The notes: generated by a model from the letters alone, not told the origin. A stretch of DNA of 64,000 nucleotides from Litchfieldia salsa (GCF_900104555.1 NZ_FNJU01000002.1:310001-374000); one strand, 5' to 3'; counted from the stretch's first letter, positions 52,388 through 62,936 are shown. Numbers and translations: made by a program.

Positions 52388-53557
52388 TTAATTTAAGGCT
52401 CCATAAATTACCGCTCGGAGCCTTGGTTGATGATAAGCTTCAAAATTAGGTAGCATCTGCTGCATATAAACAGCAGATAATTTTTCTTTTGGATCAACTA
52501 ACATCCATGTACCAGCTAAACCGGACCAACCAAATTCACCAATAGAACTATTAAGTCCACCAACTGCTGGATCTATCATTGTTCGAACTCCTAGGCCGTA
52601 ACCATAACCAGCAAGATAATCCCAATTATATTGTTTCATTTGCTCAGATTGGAGATGATTTGTGCCCATAAGACTAATCGTATTCTTTCCTATGATTTTA
52701 ACCCCGTTTAGTTCTCCCCCATTAGCCAACATATGTGAAAAATTGCTAAAGTCCTTTAAAGTGGATAATAGCCCAGCCCCACCTGATTCGAATGTTGAGT
52801 TAGGGTGAAATTGTCTATCCATACTCTCGTTTCTGATTAGTACTCCATCTTCACTTCTATCATAAATTGCAGCTAGACGGTGTTGCTTATCATCTGGAAC
52901 TTTAAAGAACGTATCTAGCATCTCAAGTGGTTTAAAGATTTCCTCATTTAAAAAATCACTAAAACTTTTTCCTGATAAAACTTCAATTAAAGCACCTAGT
53001 ACGTCATGGCTGAATCCATAACGCCATTGTGAGCCTGGATCAAACGCCAAGGGGATAGAAGCAAGGAGCTTTGATAAATTTCGAACCGTCGCTTTCTCTC
53101 CATACATATCTCTATCATTTAATTCACTTAATGCTTTGCTTACTTGTCGTTCTGACTCATCACCTTCTCCACCATAAGTTAAACCAGAGGTCATTGTAAA
53201 AAGATCTTTCACCAATATCGATTTTTTCGCTGGTGTAACAATCCATTCACCTTGTTCATTTAACCTATAAACACTTGGATTTTTAAATTCAGGTAAATAT
53301 TCCTCTAGAGGATCATTAAGAAGAAAGTAGCCTCGTTCATATAACATAAGTGCAGCAGTACAAGTAACCACTTTAGTCATCGAATAAATTCGGAAGATTG
53401 TTTCTTCAGTAACGGGTTTTTGTAAATCCTTGTCAGCAAAACCTACATAATCCTCAAAAACTAGTTTACCTTGATGCATCACAGCCAATGAACAACCTGC
53501 AGGTCCTTTTTCAACGAAACTTTTTAATAATGGATGAAGCCTTTGCATTGTATGCAA
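52388..53557 (-). CDS. beta-lactamase-fold serine hydrolase (EstB-like)
   Basis: Protein of 389 residues with the class C/family VIII esterase layout: SxxK as SMTK (nucleophile Ser and Lys), YxS as YGFS, and a GWSG motif near the C-terminus in place of KTG. Such enzymes hydrolyse esters rather than beta-lactams. No signal peptide, so cytoplasmic. The probable start is TTG at 53557, 8 bases after AAGGAGAG. It follows GH127 by 44 bases on the same strand, suggesting a joint role, for example removing acyl groups from plant glycans. Confidence 0.85.
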   Translation of the reverse strand: MHTMQRLHPLLKSFVEKGPAGCSLAVMHQGKLVFEDYVGFADKDLQKPVTEETIFRIYSMTKVVTCTAALMLYERGYFLLNDPLEEYLPEFKNPSVYRLNEQGEWIVTPAKKSILVKDLFTMTSGLTYGGEGDESERQVSKALSELNDRDMYGEKATVRNLSKLLASIPLAFDPGSQWRYGFSHDVLGALIEVLSGKSFSDFLNEEIFKPLEMLDTFFKVPDDKQHRLAAIYDRSEDGVLIRNESMDRQFHPNSTFESGGAGLLSTLKDFSNFSHMLANGGELNGVKIIGKNTISLMGTNHLQSEQMKQYNWDYLAGYGYGLGVRTMIDPAVGGLNSSIGEFGWSGLAGTWMLVDPKEKLSAVYMQQMLPNFEAYHQPRLRAVIYGALN

Positions 53558-53601
53558 TGTGAATTCTCTCCTTTTTCAAATAAAATTCTTCTATTGATTT
53601 A

Positions 53602-55521
53602 CTAGATTTCCTTAATCCAAACTAGCATCTCTTCTCTCTTATTACGATTACCCCAATACCAATATGGTACCGCTTTTGCTGTTGTTTCATTGAACACATT
53701 TTCATCTGATGAATATAGCTTTCCGTTCCATGTTGTTTCATCAATTTTCACGCCTTTTATCTCAATAGCTTCAAAACTATTAAATTCATTAGTAATTAGA
53801 GGTTTTGCATGTCTATGAATAAACAGATTCGATAAACTCTGTCCATTATCTACTTGTTCTAAACAATACACAACCGGTCCACGTTTTAGAGCTATTTTCC
53901 CATTATTTTCTCTTACTAAAGGATTTGCTCGAACCTTTTCTATCTCAATCGAGAGGCTTAGAGTGACCTGATCTCCCCGTTTCCATTCACGATTGATTAT
54001 AATATAGCCACCATTATCAAACTCAACATCTACATCTTGTTCATTTACCTTTACTACATGGTTCCTACACCATGAAGGAATTCTTAAATACAAGTCAAAC
54101 TCTACTTTTTCCTCTGTGTTTATATCCAAGACAACTTCTCCTGTTGATGGATAGTTTGTATTTAACCCAAGATGAATTTTCGTTCCTTTCATTTCAATTT
54201 CAGTCTCATTTGCAATATATAGATCAACATTTAGACTAGTTTCTCTAATTGTATAAATATATTGTCCTAGTGATGTGATTAATCTTGCTATGTTAGGTGG
54301 ACAACAGGCACATCCAAACCAACTTACTCTTTCTGGTTCAACATGTTTATGGTCATATCGATGTTCGACTGCAGCAGGAACCACCTCAAGAGGATTTACA
54401 TAAAAGTACTTTGTCCCCTCAGTTGATATCCCACTTAATACACCATTATAAAGTGCTGTTTCCATAACATCCGCATAAGATCGATCCGTCTCTATTTCTA
54501 GCATTCTCTTTGCCCAGAACATTAGCCCAATCGAAGCACATGTTTCTGCATAGGCGACATCATTAGGTAAATCATAAGGAAATGTAAATCTCTCACCATG
54601 ACCTTGCGACCCAATCCCACCAGTAATATACATTTTACGAGTAGTTACATCATGCCATAATTGTTCTAAAATACCTTTGAGTTCAGAATCACTTGTTTCA
54701 ATTACGAGATCAGCCATTCCAGCGTATAGGTACATCGCACGAACAGCATGTCCATGTGCTGTTTTTTGATCACGTACAGGTAGATGTGCTTGGTGATAAT
54801 CTAAACCAAACCAGCGATCTCTTTCACCAATTAATGTGACTTCTTCTGAAAGAAACGAAGGCTGCTTCCCTCTCTCATTAATAAAGAACTTACATAAATT
54901 TAAATAATCTTGATTTTTTGTCACCTTATACAGTCTATATAAAGCTAGCTCTATTTCCTCATGTCCTGGATATACCTTTCTCTTACCTTCCTCCTCTCCA
55001 AATATCGAAACGATATAATCTACAAACCTACAAACAGTGGTAAGAAACTTTTCCTTACCCGTAATTTCATAATAGGTGACAGCAGCTTCAATTAAATGAC
55101 CAGCGCAGTATAGCTCATGCCCATGAGAAAAGTCAGTCCACTTTTGATCAGGCTTAGCAACTGTATAATAAGTATTTATGTAACCATCTTCTTGCTGTGC
55201 AGCAGTAATCAAATCAACTAATTGGTCAATTTTCCCCTCTAATTCATCATCAGGAAAATGCATTAGACTATAGCTAGCTGCCTCAATCCATTTAGCTACA
55301 TCACTATCTTGAAAAGGCATTCCATGGAATTCACCATTGGATAATCCGGCCGCAATTCGAAAATTCTCTACAGAATGACTAGGGGGTGCACCAACTATTT
55401 CATCGTTTAGTGCTCTCCACTGGTATGGTATTGTTTTCTTTGTAATTAATTCAATTAAGGGGCTCCAGAATGAATCCGTAATCACTGTTTTCTTTTCTTT
55501 GTGCTGTCCTACTTTTGCCAT
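53602..55521 (-). CDS. GH127 beta-L-arabinofuranosidase
   Basis: Protein of 639 residues of the GH127 (formerly DUF1680) family, intracellular. The zinc/nucleophile cluster is clear: AETCASIG (Glu and Cys) and FGCACCPPNIARL (the Cys pair, including the nucleophile), with HGHELYCAGHLIEAA in the barrel. It removes beta-L-arabinofuranose from plant-derived oligosaccharides. GGGAGG precedes the ATG. It is the first gene of a likely two-gene unit with the serine hydrolase and fits the other hemicellulose genes on this side of the window. Confidence 0.92.
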   Translation of the reverse strand: MAKVGQHKEKKTVITDSFWSPLIELITKKTIPYQWRALNDEIVGAPPSHSVENFRIAAGLSNGEFHGMPFQDSDVAKWIEAASYSLMHFPDDELEGKIDQLVDLITAAQQEDGYINTYYTVAKPDQKWTDFSHGHELYCAGHLIEAAVTYYEITGKEKFLTTVCRFVDYIVSIFGEEEGKRKVYPGHEEIELALYRLYKVTKNQDYLNLCKFFINERGKQPSFLSEEVTLIGERDRWFGLDYHQAHLPVRDQKTAHGHAVRAMYLYAGMADLVIETSDSELKGILEQLWHDVTTRKMYITGGIGSQGHGERFTFPYDLPNDVAYAETCASIGLMFWAKRMLEIETDRSYADVMETALYNGVLSGISTEGTKYFYVNPLEVVPAAVEHRYDHKHVEPERVSWFGCACCPPNIARLITSLGQYIYTIRETSLNVDLYIANETEIEMKGTKIHLGLNTNYPSTGEVVLDINTEEKVEFDLYLRIPSWCRNHVVKVNEQDVDVEFDNGGYIIINREWKRGDQVTLSLSIEIEKVRANPLVRENNGKIALKRGPVVYCLEQVDNGQSLSNLFIHRHAKPLITNEFNSFEAIEIKGVKIDETTWNGKLYSSDENVFNETTAKAVPYWYWGNRNKREEMLVWIKEI

Positions 55522-55653
55522 TAACTATACCTCCCTTTCAAATAAAACGCTTTCATATTCTACAGTTATAAATTAGTTATTTTATAATTATATTAACAAA
55601 TGTATAAATCTTTCACCAGAATATATTAAGGCCATTTTGAAAATATACTTTTT

Positions 55654-55706
55654 AAAAAAAGGCTTTCCTTTAAGTAATGGCTAGTACCTTTACTTGTCGG
55701 AAAGCC
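55654..55706 (-). terminator. terminator of topB
   Basis: GGCTTTCC (55661-55668) pairs with GGAAAGCC (55699-55706), helped by AAGTAA/TTACTT inside, followed by seven U on the minus strand. Confidence 0.88.
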
Positions 55707-55721
55707 CTCAATCACTTGTTA

Positions 55722-57932
55722 TTACTTATTTAGCTTCAGTTTTGCCAAAGCCTCGGCTAAGGCCGGATTAAATGGCTCTTCTTCTTGCTTATTCTGTTTC
55801 TTAATATATTTAGCTACATCACTTTTTGAAACTTTTGTGTTGGATTCTTTTTTCTTTCGCTCATTAAAAGTAGAAAGTTTCTCTCTATGTCCACATTTAC
55901 ATGCAAACATTTGACCTTCACCTTGTCCACGAAGTTCTAGCTTTTTCTTACATTGTGGACAACGAGCATTGGTAACCTTTGAAATATTTTTGCGATGTCC
56001 ACATTCGCGATCTTGGCAAACATGCATTTTCCCTTTTTTCGTATTCACCTCAAGCATCGGCTTTCCACAATCCGGACATTTCGAACCTGTCAGGTTGTCA
56101 TGCTTGAATCTCTGTGTACTATTTTTAATTTCATGCACAATGGTTTTGGCATAGCTTTTGATTTCACTCATAAAGACATTTTTATTTAGTTTGCCTTTAG
56201 AAATTGCTTCAAGCTTCTGTTCCCATTCAGCAGTTAGTGCAGGTGACTTTAAGTCTTCGGGAGCTAAATCTAAAAGCTGTTTTCCCTTTGATGTCATGAA
56301 AATGTCTTTTCCCTTCTTTTCGATTAAGAAGGAATTGAAGAGCTTCTCAATAATATCGGCCCTTGTTGCAACCGTACCAAGTCCACCTGTTTGGCCAATG
56401 GTTTTAATTAAGTCTTTATTTTCACTAGCCATGTATTTCGCTGGATTTTCCATAGCGGAAAGTAATGTTGCTTCATTAAATCTCGCAGGTGGTTTCGTTT
56501 CACCTTTTGTTTGAGTAACTGAAGTGATTGTTAGTGTCTGTCCTTCTTCAATTTTCGGCAACAATTGTTCCTTCAGATCATCGCCTTCATCTTCGTCCTC
56601 AAACCGATTCTCATATACCTCTTTCCACCCCATATTGATAACGATTTTCCCCTTGGCAGTGAAGGTTTCTTCGCCAATCATCGCTTTTAACGTTGTTTGT
56701 TCATATTCGAAGGCAGGATACAAAACAGCTAAGAACCGTTTTACGACTAAATCATAGACTTTTCGTTCTTTATCAGACATCTTTGCAAGAAATACAGTCT
56801 CCTCTGTTGGAATAATTGCATGGTGATCAGAAACCTTTGTATCATCGACAAATGATTTGTTTGCTTTAATAGGCTTTTGTACAATTTTATGAGCAAGCTT
56901 CGTGTAAGGTCCAACCCCACTAGCCTTGATTCGGTCTTTTAAGGTATCGACAATGTCAGAAGATAAAAACCTAGAATCTGTTCTAGGATAGGTTAACACT
57001 TTGTGCTGCTCGTAAAGCTTTTGCATAATCGACAAAGTTTCTTTTGCTGAATAACCAAAAGCTTTATTCGCATCTCTTTGTAGTTCTGTTAAATCATATA
57101 GTTGGGGTGCGAAGCTTTTTTTGTGTTTTTTATCAACACTTGTAACCTTCGCTTGTTTTTTGTTTGTTTTATTTAGAAGCTGATCCGCTTTTTCCTTTGA
57201 AAACATCCTAGTATCATTGGTTTTTGCATCTTGCCAAGTAAGTGTTAATTTTTCGTTTGTTAAAGCTTTTAACCCGAAATATGGATTAGGAACAAATTGT
57301 TTAATTTCTTCCTCTCTTCTCGCAATGATTGCAAGAGTTGGCGTTTGGACACGCCCAGATGATAGTTGGGCATTGTGTTTAGTCGTTAGCGCTCTTGTTG
57401 CATTTAAACCTACATACCAATCTGCCTCAGACCGCGCAACAGCTGAAAGATAAAGGTTTTCAAACTCTTTCCCATTTCTAAGCTTCCCGAAACCTTCCTT
57501 AATCGCTTTATCAGTGACCGAGGATATCCATAAACGCTTTGTAGGCTTATTCACCTTTGCCTTCTTGATAATCCAATCTGCCACAAGTTGCCCTTCTCTT
57601 CCTGCATCTGTAGCCACAATGATTTCCCCAACATCATTACGAATTAGCTGTGATTTCACTGCATGGTATTGCTTACTTGTTTGCTTAATCACAACTAGCT
57701 TTAAATCATTAGGCAACATAGGAAGATCTTCGATTTTCCATGTCTTATATTTATCATCATAGGTCTCTGGATCAGCTAATGTCACTAAATGTCCTAAAGC
57801 CCAAGTAACAATGTATTTGTCTCCTTCTATAAATCCATTTCCTTTTTTATGACAATTCAATACACGTGCAATATCACGTGCAACTGAAGGTTTCTCTGCA
57901 AGAACAACACTTTTTTTCATATTGTAAAACAT
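55722..57932 (-). CDS. topB: DNA topoisomerase III
   Basis: Type IA topoisomerase of 736 residues that decatenates single-stranded links. TOPRIM motifs are VVLAEKPSVARDIAR and ATDAGREGQ, with the active Tyr315 in LTYPRTDSRFLS. Two C-terminal zinc ribbons follow (CPDCGKPM to CGH, and CPQCKKK to CGH), then a basic tail. Length and layout match B. subtilis TopB. The start could be the ATG at 57932 or the ATG at 57920 (four residues later), which aligns better with relatives; GAGGAAGG overlaps the first. Confidence 0.95.
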   Translation of the reverse strand: MFYNMKKSVVLAEKPSVARDIARVLNCHKKGNGFIEGDKYIVTWALGHLVTLADPETYDDKYKTWKIEDLPMLPNDLKLVVIKQTSKQYHAVKSQLIRNDVGEIIVATDAGREGQLVADWIIKKAKVNKPTKRLWISSVTDKAIKEGFGKLRNGKEFENLYLSAVARSEADWYVGLNATRALTTKHNAQLSSGRVQTPTLAIIARREEEIKQFVPNPYFGLKALTNEKLTLTWQDAKTNDTRMFSKEKADQLLNKTNKKQAKVTSVDKKHKKSFAPQLYDLTELQRDANKAFGYSAKETLSIMQKLYEQHKVLTYPRTDSRFLSSDIVDTLKDRIKASGVGPYTKLAHKIVQKPIKANKSFVDDTKVSDHHAIIPTEETVFLAKMSDKERKVYDLVVKRFLAVLYPAFEYEQTTLKAMIGEETFTAKGKIVINMGWKEVYENRFEDEDEGDDLKEQLLPKIEEGQTLTITSVTQTKGETKPPARFNEATLLSAMENPAKYMASENKDLIKTIGQTGGLGTVATRADIIEKLFNSFLIEKKGKDIFMTSKGKQLLDLAPEDLKSPALTAEWEQKLEAISKGKLNKNVFMSEIKSYAKTIVHEIKNSTQRFKHDNLTGSKCPDCGKPMLEVNTKKGKMHVCQDRECGHRKNISKVTNARCPQCKKKLELRGQGEGQMFACKCGHREKLSTFNERKKKESNTKVSKSDVAKYIKKQNKQEEEPFNPALAEALAKLKLNK

Positions 57933-57998
57933 CCTTCCTCACCAATCATTAACCACTACTATATCATATTTATCAGTAAAAACTGATTACTCAAGTTA

Positions 57999-58766
57999 TC
58001 AGTTTTGTTCTTCAAGTAGCTTCCTTTGATAATATTCAACTAACTCGGGAAATTGATTTACCTCTTGCTTACCTGTGTCATTAATTTCATAGACACCTCT
58101 ACTAACTTTCTCAAACCAACGATAATAATTTTTATTTAAGATCGACAATGTTTTTTCACCTGTTCCAAGACTTCTTAATTTTTTCGGAGATAATGGTCCA
58201 TATTTTTCTAGATAACAGGCAATTTGGATACAGTTCTCCTTATAGGCGGTCATAATTTTTGTACGGGTACTTCCACCTATATTATAATCACCACTTCGTC
58301 CATTCACTTCTTTGATTAGTGAATTTCGTTTATGCTTATTTTGACTATAGCTTTTCTTTTGATCAAATGGTGTAGGATAAAGATGTATATCTACTCTTGC
58401 GCGATTTCCAGAAAAAGAAACAAGAATCAACCCTAGTTCTAAACGCCGTATTAAATGACAAATGTCCTTCCACTTTTTTGAACGAAAATTTTGTTTTCCT
58501 CTAGGTATTGCAATATAGACTTGATCCGTCAGCTTCTGACGCTTAGCTCCTTGTACCAAAAGTTCAATGTTTAACGTTTTCTTTAGTTCTACTACAACCA
58601 ACTCTTCTTCTTTCATGGCAACTAAATCACAATCATTAACCTCACCATACACTTCAAATCCTTGTTTTACAAAATATCTTTGAATAGGTTTATATAAATC
58701 TACTTCTAGTAGTTTCTTTTTTTCACTCACGAAAAACACCTGCAATTCTTTAATACATTCCTTCAT
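57999..58766 (-). CDS. DUF2161 protein, putative PD-(D/E)XK nuclease/phosphodiesterase
   Basis: Protein of 255 residues. The N-terminal 120 residues carry a nuclease-like core: DCDLVAMKEEELVVVELKK fits the D-x(n)-ExK pattern, followed by LTDQVYIAIPRG. The C-terminal part has a winged-helix look (LSPKKLRSLGTGEKTLSIL and GVYEIND). This matches DUF2161, annotated as a phosphodiesterase. Function unknown. The start is unclear: the ATG at 58766 has no ribosome site, while GTG at 58730 has AGGTG 6 bases before it. topB lies 66 bases downstream on the same strand. Confidence 0.78.
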   Translation of the reverse strand: MKECIKELQVFFVSEKKKLLEVDLYKPIQRYFVKQGFEVYGEVNDCDLVAMKEEELVVVELKKTLNIELLVQGAKRQKLTDQVYIAIPRGKQNFRSKKWKDICHLIRRLELGLILVSFSGNRARVDIHLYPTPFDQKKSYSQNKHKRNSLIKEVNGRSGDYNIGGSTRTKIMTAYKENCIQIACYLEKYGPLSPKKLRSLGTGEKTLSILNKNYYRWFEKVSRGVYEINDTGKQEVNQFPELVEYYQRKLLEEQN

Positions 58767-58787
58767 ATTGTATAGGAGTATGAAGAT

Positions 58788-58946
58788 TAAGAAAAGCGCA
58801 AGCGCCTTGTTCAGCCCCGACAGGCATAAGGCGAATCACGCAGGAAATCTTGTTTTCCGTAGTGATTCGACTTATGACCCCGAGGGGCTAGGCGCTGGAG
58901 CTAGACACCAAAACTAAGTTTAAACTTTTATACTTTCTTACCTTAT
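58788..58946. repeat. 159-bp palindromic repeat, copy 1
   Basis: Copy of 62982-63140, equal in length and about 88% identical by eye. It folds as one long bulged stem: AGCGCC with GGCGCT, AGCCCC with GGGGCT, CATAAG with CTTATG, and CGAATCAC with GTGATTCG. It encodes nothing. The right end abuts the A-run that forms the U-tract of the GH52 terminator. Confidence 0.9.
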
Positions 58947-58947
58947 G

Positions 58948-58977
58948 AAAAAAAGAGCCTAATCATATGATTGGCTC
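58948..58977 (-). terminator. terminator of the GH52 gene
   Basis: On the minus strand GAGCC pairs with GGCTC around the palindrome AATCATATGATT, followed by seven U. Confidence 0.88.
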
Positions 58978-58991
58978 AACATCTTCTACTA

Positions 58992-61112
58992 TTACTTATT
59001 CTTATCCTCTAATAACCATAGAATACTTGTTACACCTCGCGGGTAATATTTACTACCAGTAATTTCTCCTGAAATGATTTGGTCACTCCAACTCCATACA
59101 GATAATGTAGGATGTGTTAACCATTCCACATGTGCTGCATCAGCCTTTGCACCTTTTTCGCCCCATTCTAACCCAAGGATTTCTCTTGCTATAAATTGGC
59201 ACAGGTAGACTTTACTTAGCCATGAATTGTTACTTGTTGATGAGATTTTCCAACCACCATCTTCAAATAAACACACATCATCTACTAAAACCGTTTCTAA
59301 ATGTGTTTTTAATACTTTTATATATTCATGGAAGCGACCATTCAGGTCTAAAGCTTCCTTACAATTAGTGAAAAACGGGAAGATTAAACCTTCGATGGCA
59401 GGAATAATTTTCGAATCATTTCCTTCTCCCACAACTGCTGGAATATATCCATCAGGAGTTACATGGCTTACAATACTATTTGCACATTTTTCTGCTTGTG
59501 AACCGGCCTGTCTAGAATATTCTGTTAGCCCTTTGTTAGCGAATATACGCTCAAGTGCGAGATAAGATGCCCAGCACTTACCAGCCATATAAATATTGTT
59601 TCTTGCCTGACCTAATGAAACATCTAGACTATCATATGTTGTGATTTCAGCTCCACCCATGCAACGAGTTGAATCTAGCCCCATAATTCCATTTCTTTTT
59701 TCAGGAATTGGATGATCTCGATTTAGCATGCTTTCAAAGCACTGTTGAAAAGTTGGCAAGTTATCTATTAACCATTCTTCATCCTTTGTTTGTTCATAAT
59801 ACACAGCCCCACATAACACCCAGTTGACTAATTGCTCATGGGTCATATGTGAGAAACATCCATCTAAACCATATAATTCATATGACGAGTATTCTGGTCT
59901 GGAAATTGTATTTGCTACACCCATATCATGTGTAAAGCTTAAACCACCAGGATAAACATGATCATCATCTGGGAACCTGACACCATCTTGGTAACTAAAT
60001 CTCTTCACAAACATTTCTAATTCATTTTTCACAGTCCATGGGTTCATCTTCATTTCGAAGAAAAGTTGATCGACAGTTAAGTCAAAGGTATTCATCATTC
60101 GATATTCACCTTCGTTAACTACCCAGAATGGCTCACCACCATGATCTAGTAACTGAGTGCAACCATAATAGCTTCGGATTGCGTGAACAAGCTGAAATTT
60201 TTGATTTTCTGACAAATGCTCTGCATCTGTAATAAGCTTATTAGCAGAAACTGCTCTTTCTACAATTTCTTCAAAATGGCTTAAGGCATACACTGAAACT
60301 TCTTCTATGTCTTTAAAGAAGCGGGTGTAATAATAACTTGTATCTAAGCCTGCAGTAACAAACCCAGCACGATAGAAGCTTACAGCAAATTGATACGTAC
60401 GAACCTCACCAGGAGGAACATCCATGATCATCGAGCCAATTGGACCAAGACCAAATGTCCAATTTTCCTCAAAAGGTGTTGTCAGAATATTTTCCAAGCT
60501 GAAATGAAGAGCAGATTTTACATCTGGATCTGATGAAGTTATAGCTGTCAGTCGACCTTGACCGATACCTGATAGTTCACAAGTATCATCCATTCTTCTC
60601 ATGGAGTTATATGGGTCACTACCTTCATACCCAAAGAAAGCGCGACGACTTTTTGTTCCTTTTGTATTATCAATTGTTAGTTCTGCTAGAATTGCCGGCA
60701 CCAGTGTCATTTTCAATTCGTCTTTTGGTGCGTTCGATGGGTCTGGTACAGACTGAACCTGTGAATATAGTTTAAAGATTAAATCACCAGCACTCCATGT
60801 GTCCGATCCAAGTTGAAAGTCTCTATCAATCTTCTCTCGGGCAAAAGGAAAAATGATTTGTGGTTTATTTTGATTTGGATCAGGATTTTCAATATCATAT
60901 CGTTTACTATCATCTTCACTATAGTCAAAAAACGGGAGAGCTTCGTAAATCCCATCTCGATCGATAGATTCGACACCTACGTAAATATTTTTTTTAGGTG
61001 ATCGACCTAGCTCTAAATCAAGTCCACCTCCACTACCTGGAAATCCAAGAGTAAAACTTGAATAGGCACCTATTGGTGAGTGATGTGCATTAAAAAAGAT
61101 ATTTTTTGGCAT
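58992..61112 (-). CDS. GH52 beta-xylosidase
   Basis: Intracellular beta-xylosidase of 706 residues, a close relative of the Geobacillus XynB2 enzymes over the whole length (FFNAHHSP, WVVNEGEYRMMNTFDL, SLGQARNN). Catalytic residues corresponding to XynB2 Glu335 and Asp495 are Glu334 and Asp494. It releases xylose from xylo-oligosaccharides imported by the neighbouring ABC system, whose permease gene ends 39 bases upstream. The start is set by the conserved MPKNIFFNAHHSP N-terminus, though the ribosome site (GGGGGAA) is modest. Confidence 0.97.
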   Translation of the reverse strand: MPKNIFFNAHHSPIGAYSSFTLGFPGSGGGLDLELGRSPKKNIYVGVESIDRDGIYEALPFFDYSEDDSKRYDIENPDPNQNKPQIIFPFAREKIDRDFQLGSDTWSAGDLIFKLYSQVQSVPDPSNAPKDELKMTLVPAILAELTIDNTKGTKSRRAFFGYEGSDPYNSMRRMDDTCELSGIGQGRLTAITSSDPDVKSALHFSLENILTTPFEENWTFGLGPIGSMIMDVPPGEVRTYQFAVSFYRAGFVTAGLDTSYYYTRFFKDIEEVSVYALSHFEEIVERAVSANKLITDAEHLSENQKFQLVHAIRSYYGCTQLLDHGGEPFWVVNEGEYRMMNTFDLTVDQLFFEMKMNPWTVKNELEMFVKRFSYQDGVRFPDDDHVYPGGLSFTHDMGVANTISRPEYSSYELYGLDGCFSHMTHEQLVNWVLCGAVYYEQTKDEEWLIDNLPTFQQCFESMLNRDHPIPEKRNGIMGLDSTRCMGGAEITTYDSLDVSLGQARNNIYMAGKCWASYLALERIFANKGLTEYSRQAGSQAEKCANSIVSHVTPDGYIPAVVGEGNDSKIIPAIEGLIFPFFTNCKEALDLNGRFHEYIKVLKTHLETVLVDDVCLFEDGGWKISSTSNNSWLSKVYLCQFIAREILGLEWGEKGAKADAAHVEWLTHPTLSVWSWSDQIISGEITGSKYYPRGVTSILWLLEDKNK

Positions 61113-61151
61113 TTTTCCCCCAACTTTCTTATAATGATCGAGTTATTTCAC

Positions 61152-62042
61152 TTAACCTTTTACAGAACCAGCTGCTATGCCTTCAACAATACGGTTACTT
61201 AAGAAGAAGAACATAATTAAGATGGGGATAATGCTTATCATTAAAGTAGCACCAATTGCTCCCCAGTCGGTTGCATATTGTCCAATGAAGTTTTGAATCC
61301 CTACTGTAAGGGTCTTATATGAGTCAGAGCTAATAAATGTATTAACAAACACAAATTCATTCCAGTTATAAATCATATTAATGATAACCGTTGTTGATAA
61401 CACTGGCGTTGTCATCGGCAATGTGATTTGAAAGAAAATCCGATGAACCGAGCACCCATCCATCACAGCAGCTTCCTCTACCTCGCGTGGTAATGTGTAA
61501 TAAAAACCTAATAAAATCATTATTGTTAATGGTAGATTAAATGCCGTGTAGGTAAGAATAATCGCTAACGGATGATCAATTAAATGAATCTTCATGAAAA
61601 ATTGAAATAACGGGATTAAGGTTGAATGAACTGGAATCATAATTCCAACCATAAACAGTCCAAGAACTAGCTTATTCAATTTCCATTGCATTCGAGTAAT
61701 TGCGAACGTAACAAAGCTTGCCAATAAAACGGTCAATACTACAGCAGAAACTGTAACCAGAATACTATTAAAGAAATATAAATCTATATTCCCTTGGGAC
61801 CAAACTGTTACATAATTTTCCCATTTTGGACTTTCTGGTAATGCAAAAGGCGAATTACTAAAAATTTCAGCATCCCCTTTTAAAGAGAAAAAGAATAACC
61901 AAATTAATGGGTAAATCTGTAATGCTGCAATGATCCCTAAAACAGAATATAGAACAATATTACCAAGGCGTCTAGAAAGCCTTCCTCTTTCTCTAGGTAC
62001 CGGCATTTTTTTATTTAATTGTTGTTTTGATTGAATTTCCAT
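61152..62042 (-). CDS. sugar ABC transporter permease (MalG-like)
   Basis: Inner-membrane permease of 296 residues with six helices and the EAA loop EEAAVMDGCSVHRIFFQITLPM-type segment that docks the ATPase. It is the second permease of a carbohydrate importer. AAGGAGG serves either a GTG at 62045 or the ATG at 62042. No ATPase gene is present, as is usual for Bacillus oligosaccharide systems that share MsmX. With GH52 directly downstream, the substrate is probably xylo-oligosaccharide. Confidence 0.93.
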   Translation of the reverse strand: MEIQSKQQLNKKMPVPRERGRLSRRLGNIVLYSVLGIIAALQIYPLIWLFFFSLKGDAEIFSNSPFALPESPKWENYVTVWSQGNIDLYFFNSILVTVSAVVLTVLLASFVTFAITRMQWKLNKLVLGLFMVGIMIPVHSTLIPLFQFFMKIHLIDHPLAIILTYTAFNLPLTIMILLGFYYTLPREVEEAAVMDGCSVHRIFFQITLPMTTPVLSTTVIINMIYNWNEFVFVNTFISSDSYKTLTVGIQNFIGQYATDWGAIGATLMISIIPILIMFFFLSNRIVEGIAAGSVKG

Positions 62043-62057
62043 CACTTGCCAGCCTCC

Positions 62058-62936
62058 TTAATATTGAATTTCATCTTTTGTTTCTGTTACTTTTCGGATT
62101 AGCCAAGTAAGTACTAAACAAATGAGTAGTAAGAAGAAACCAATTGCACTCCCGTAGCCAAAGTCATAGGACCCAAATGCTTTTTGATACATATAAGAAG
62201 CCATGACTTCACTAGAACCATTTGGCCCTCCACCTGTCATCACATAAATTAAATCAAAATATTTTAATGATCCTACAATTGCAAGTACAACAGTTACTTT
62301 AATGACCCCTGCAATTAGTGGGACTTTTATTTTCCATGCAATTTGTAATGGATTTGCTCCATCAATCTTCGCAGCTTCTACTAGGGACTCTGGGATATTC
62401 TTTAGTGCAGCATAATAGATTAAAATATAAAAACCTGCATATTGCCAAATAATTGGAACAAAGAGTGCTTGTAACACTAAATTGGGCTCTGCAAGCCATG
62501 CAGGTGGATTATCAACACCAAAGGTCATAAGCAAACTATTAATAAGTCCGTTTGATGGATGGTATACTTTCAACCATAGTTGAGCAATGGCAACTGAAGA
62601 AAGAAGCATCGGAATGAGATAAATTTTTCTCAAGAAATTAGCTCCCTTAATTTTCCCAGCGAGGATCAGAGAGATTATTAAATATCCTATTAAACTAAAT
62701 GTAGAAAAAATAGCTAGAAGAAATGAGTGATAGGCGCTATCCCAAAACATCGTGTCTTTCAGTAGCTTTGTATAATTGGCTAAACCAATAAATGTCATTT
62801 CACCAATGCCATCCCATTTCATTAAACCATAATAACCTGTCATAATAATCGGAACATAAATTAATGTAATGAGGATCAATAGTGCTGGGAGTACATATAA
62901 AGCAATAACCGTCTTGTTAGACATTACTCTATTCAT
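62058..62936 (-). CDS. sugar ABC transporter permease (MalF-like)
   Basis: Permease of 292 residues with six helices and EAA loop VEAAKIDGANPLQIAWKIKV. First permease of the same importer, 12 bases before the second. The ribosome site is poor; the ATG at 62936 or the one four codons on could be used. It is separated from the binding-protein gene by a terminator and a repeat, so it is expected to be expressed at a lower level than the binding protein, or from its own promoter. Confidence 0.92.
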   Translation of the reverse strand: MNRVMSNKTVIALYVLPALLILITLIYVPIIMTGYYGLMKWDGIGEMTFIGLANYTKLLKDTMFWDSAYHSFLLAIFSTFSLIGYLIISLILAGKIKGANFLRKIYLIPMLLSSVAIAQLWLKVYHPSNGLINSLLMTFGVDNPPAWLAEPNLVLQALFVPIIWQYAGFYILIYYAALKNIPESLVEAAKIDGANPLQIAWKIKVPLIAGVIKVTVVLAIVGSLKYFDLIYVMTGGGPNGSSEVMASYMYQKAFGSYDFGYGSAIGFFLLLICLVLTWLIRKVTETKDEIQY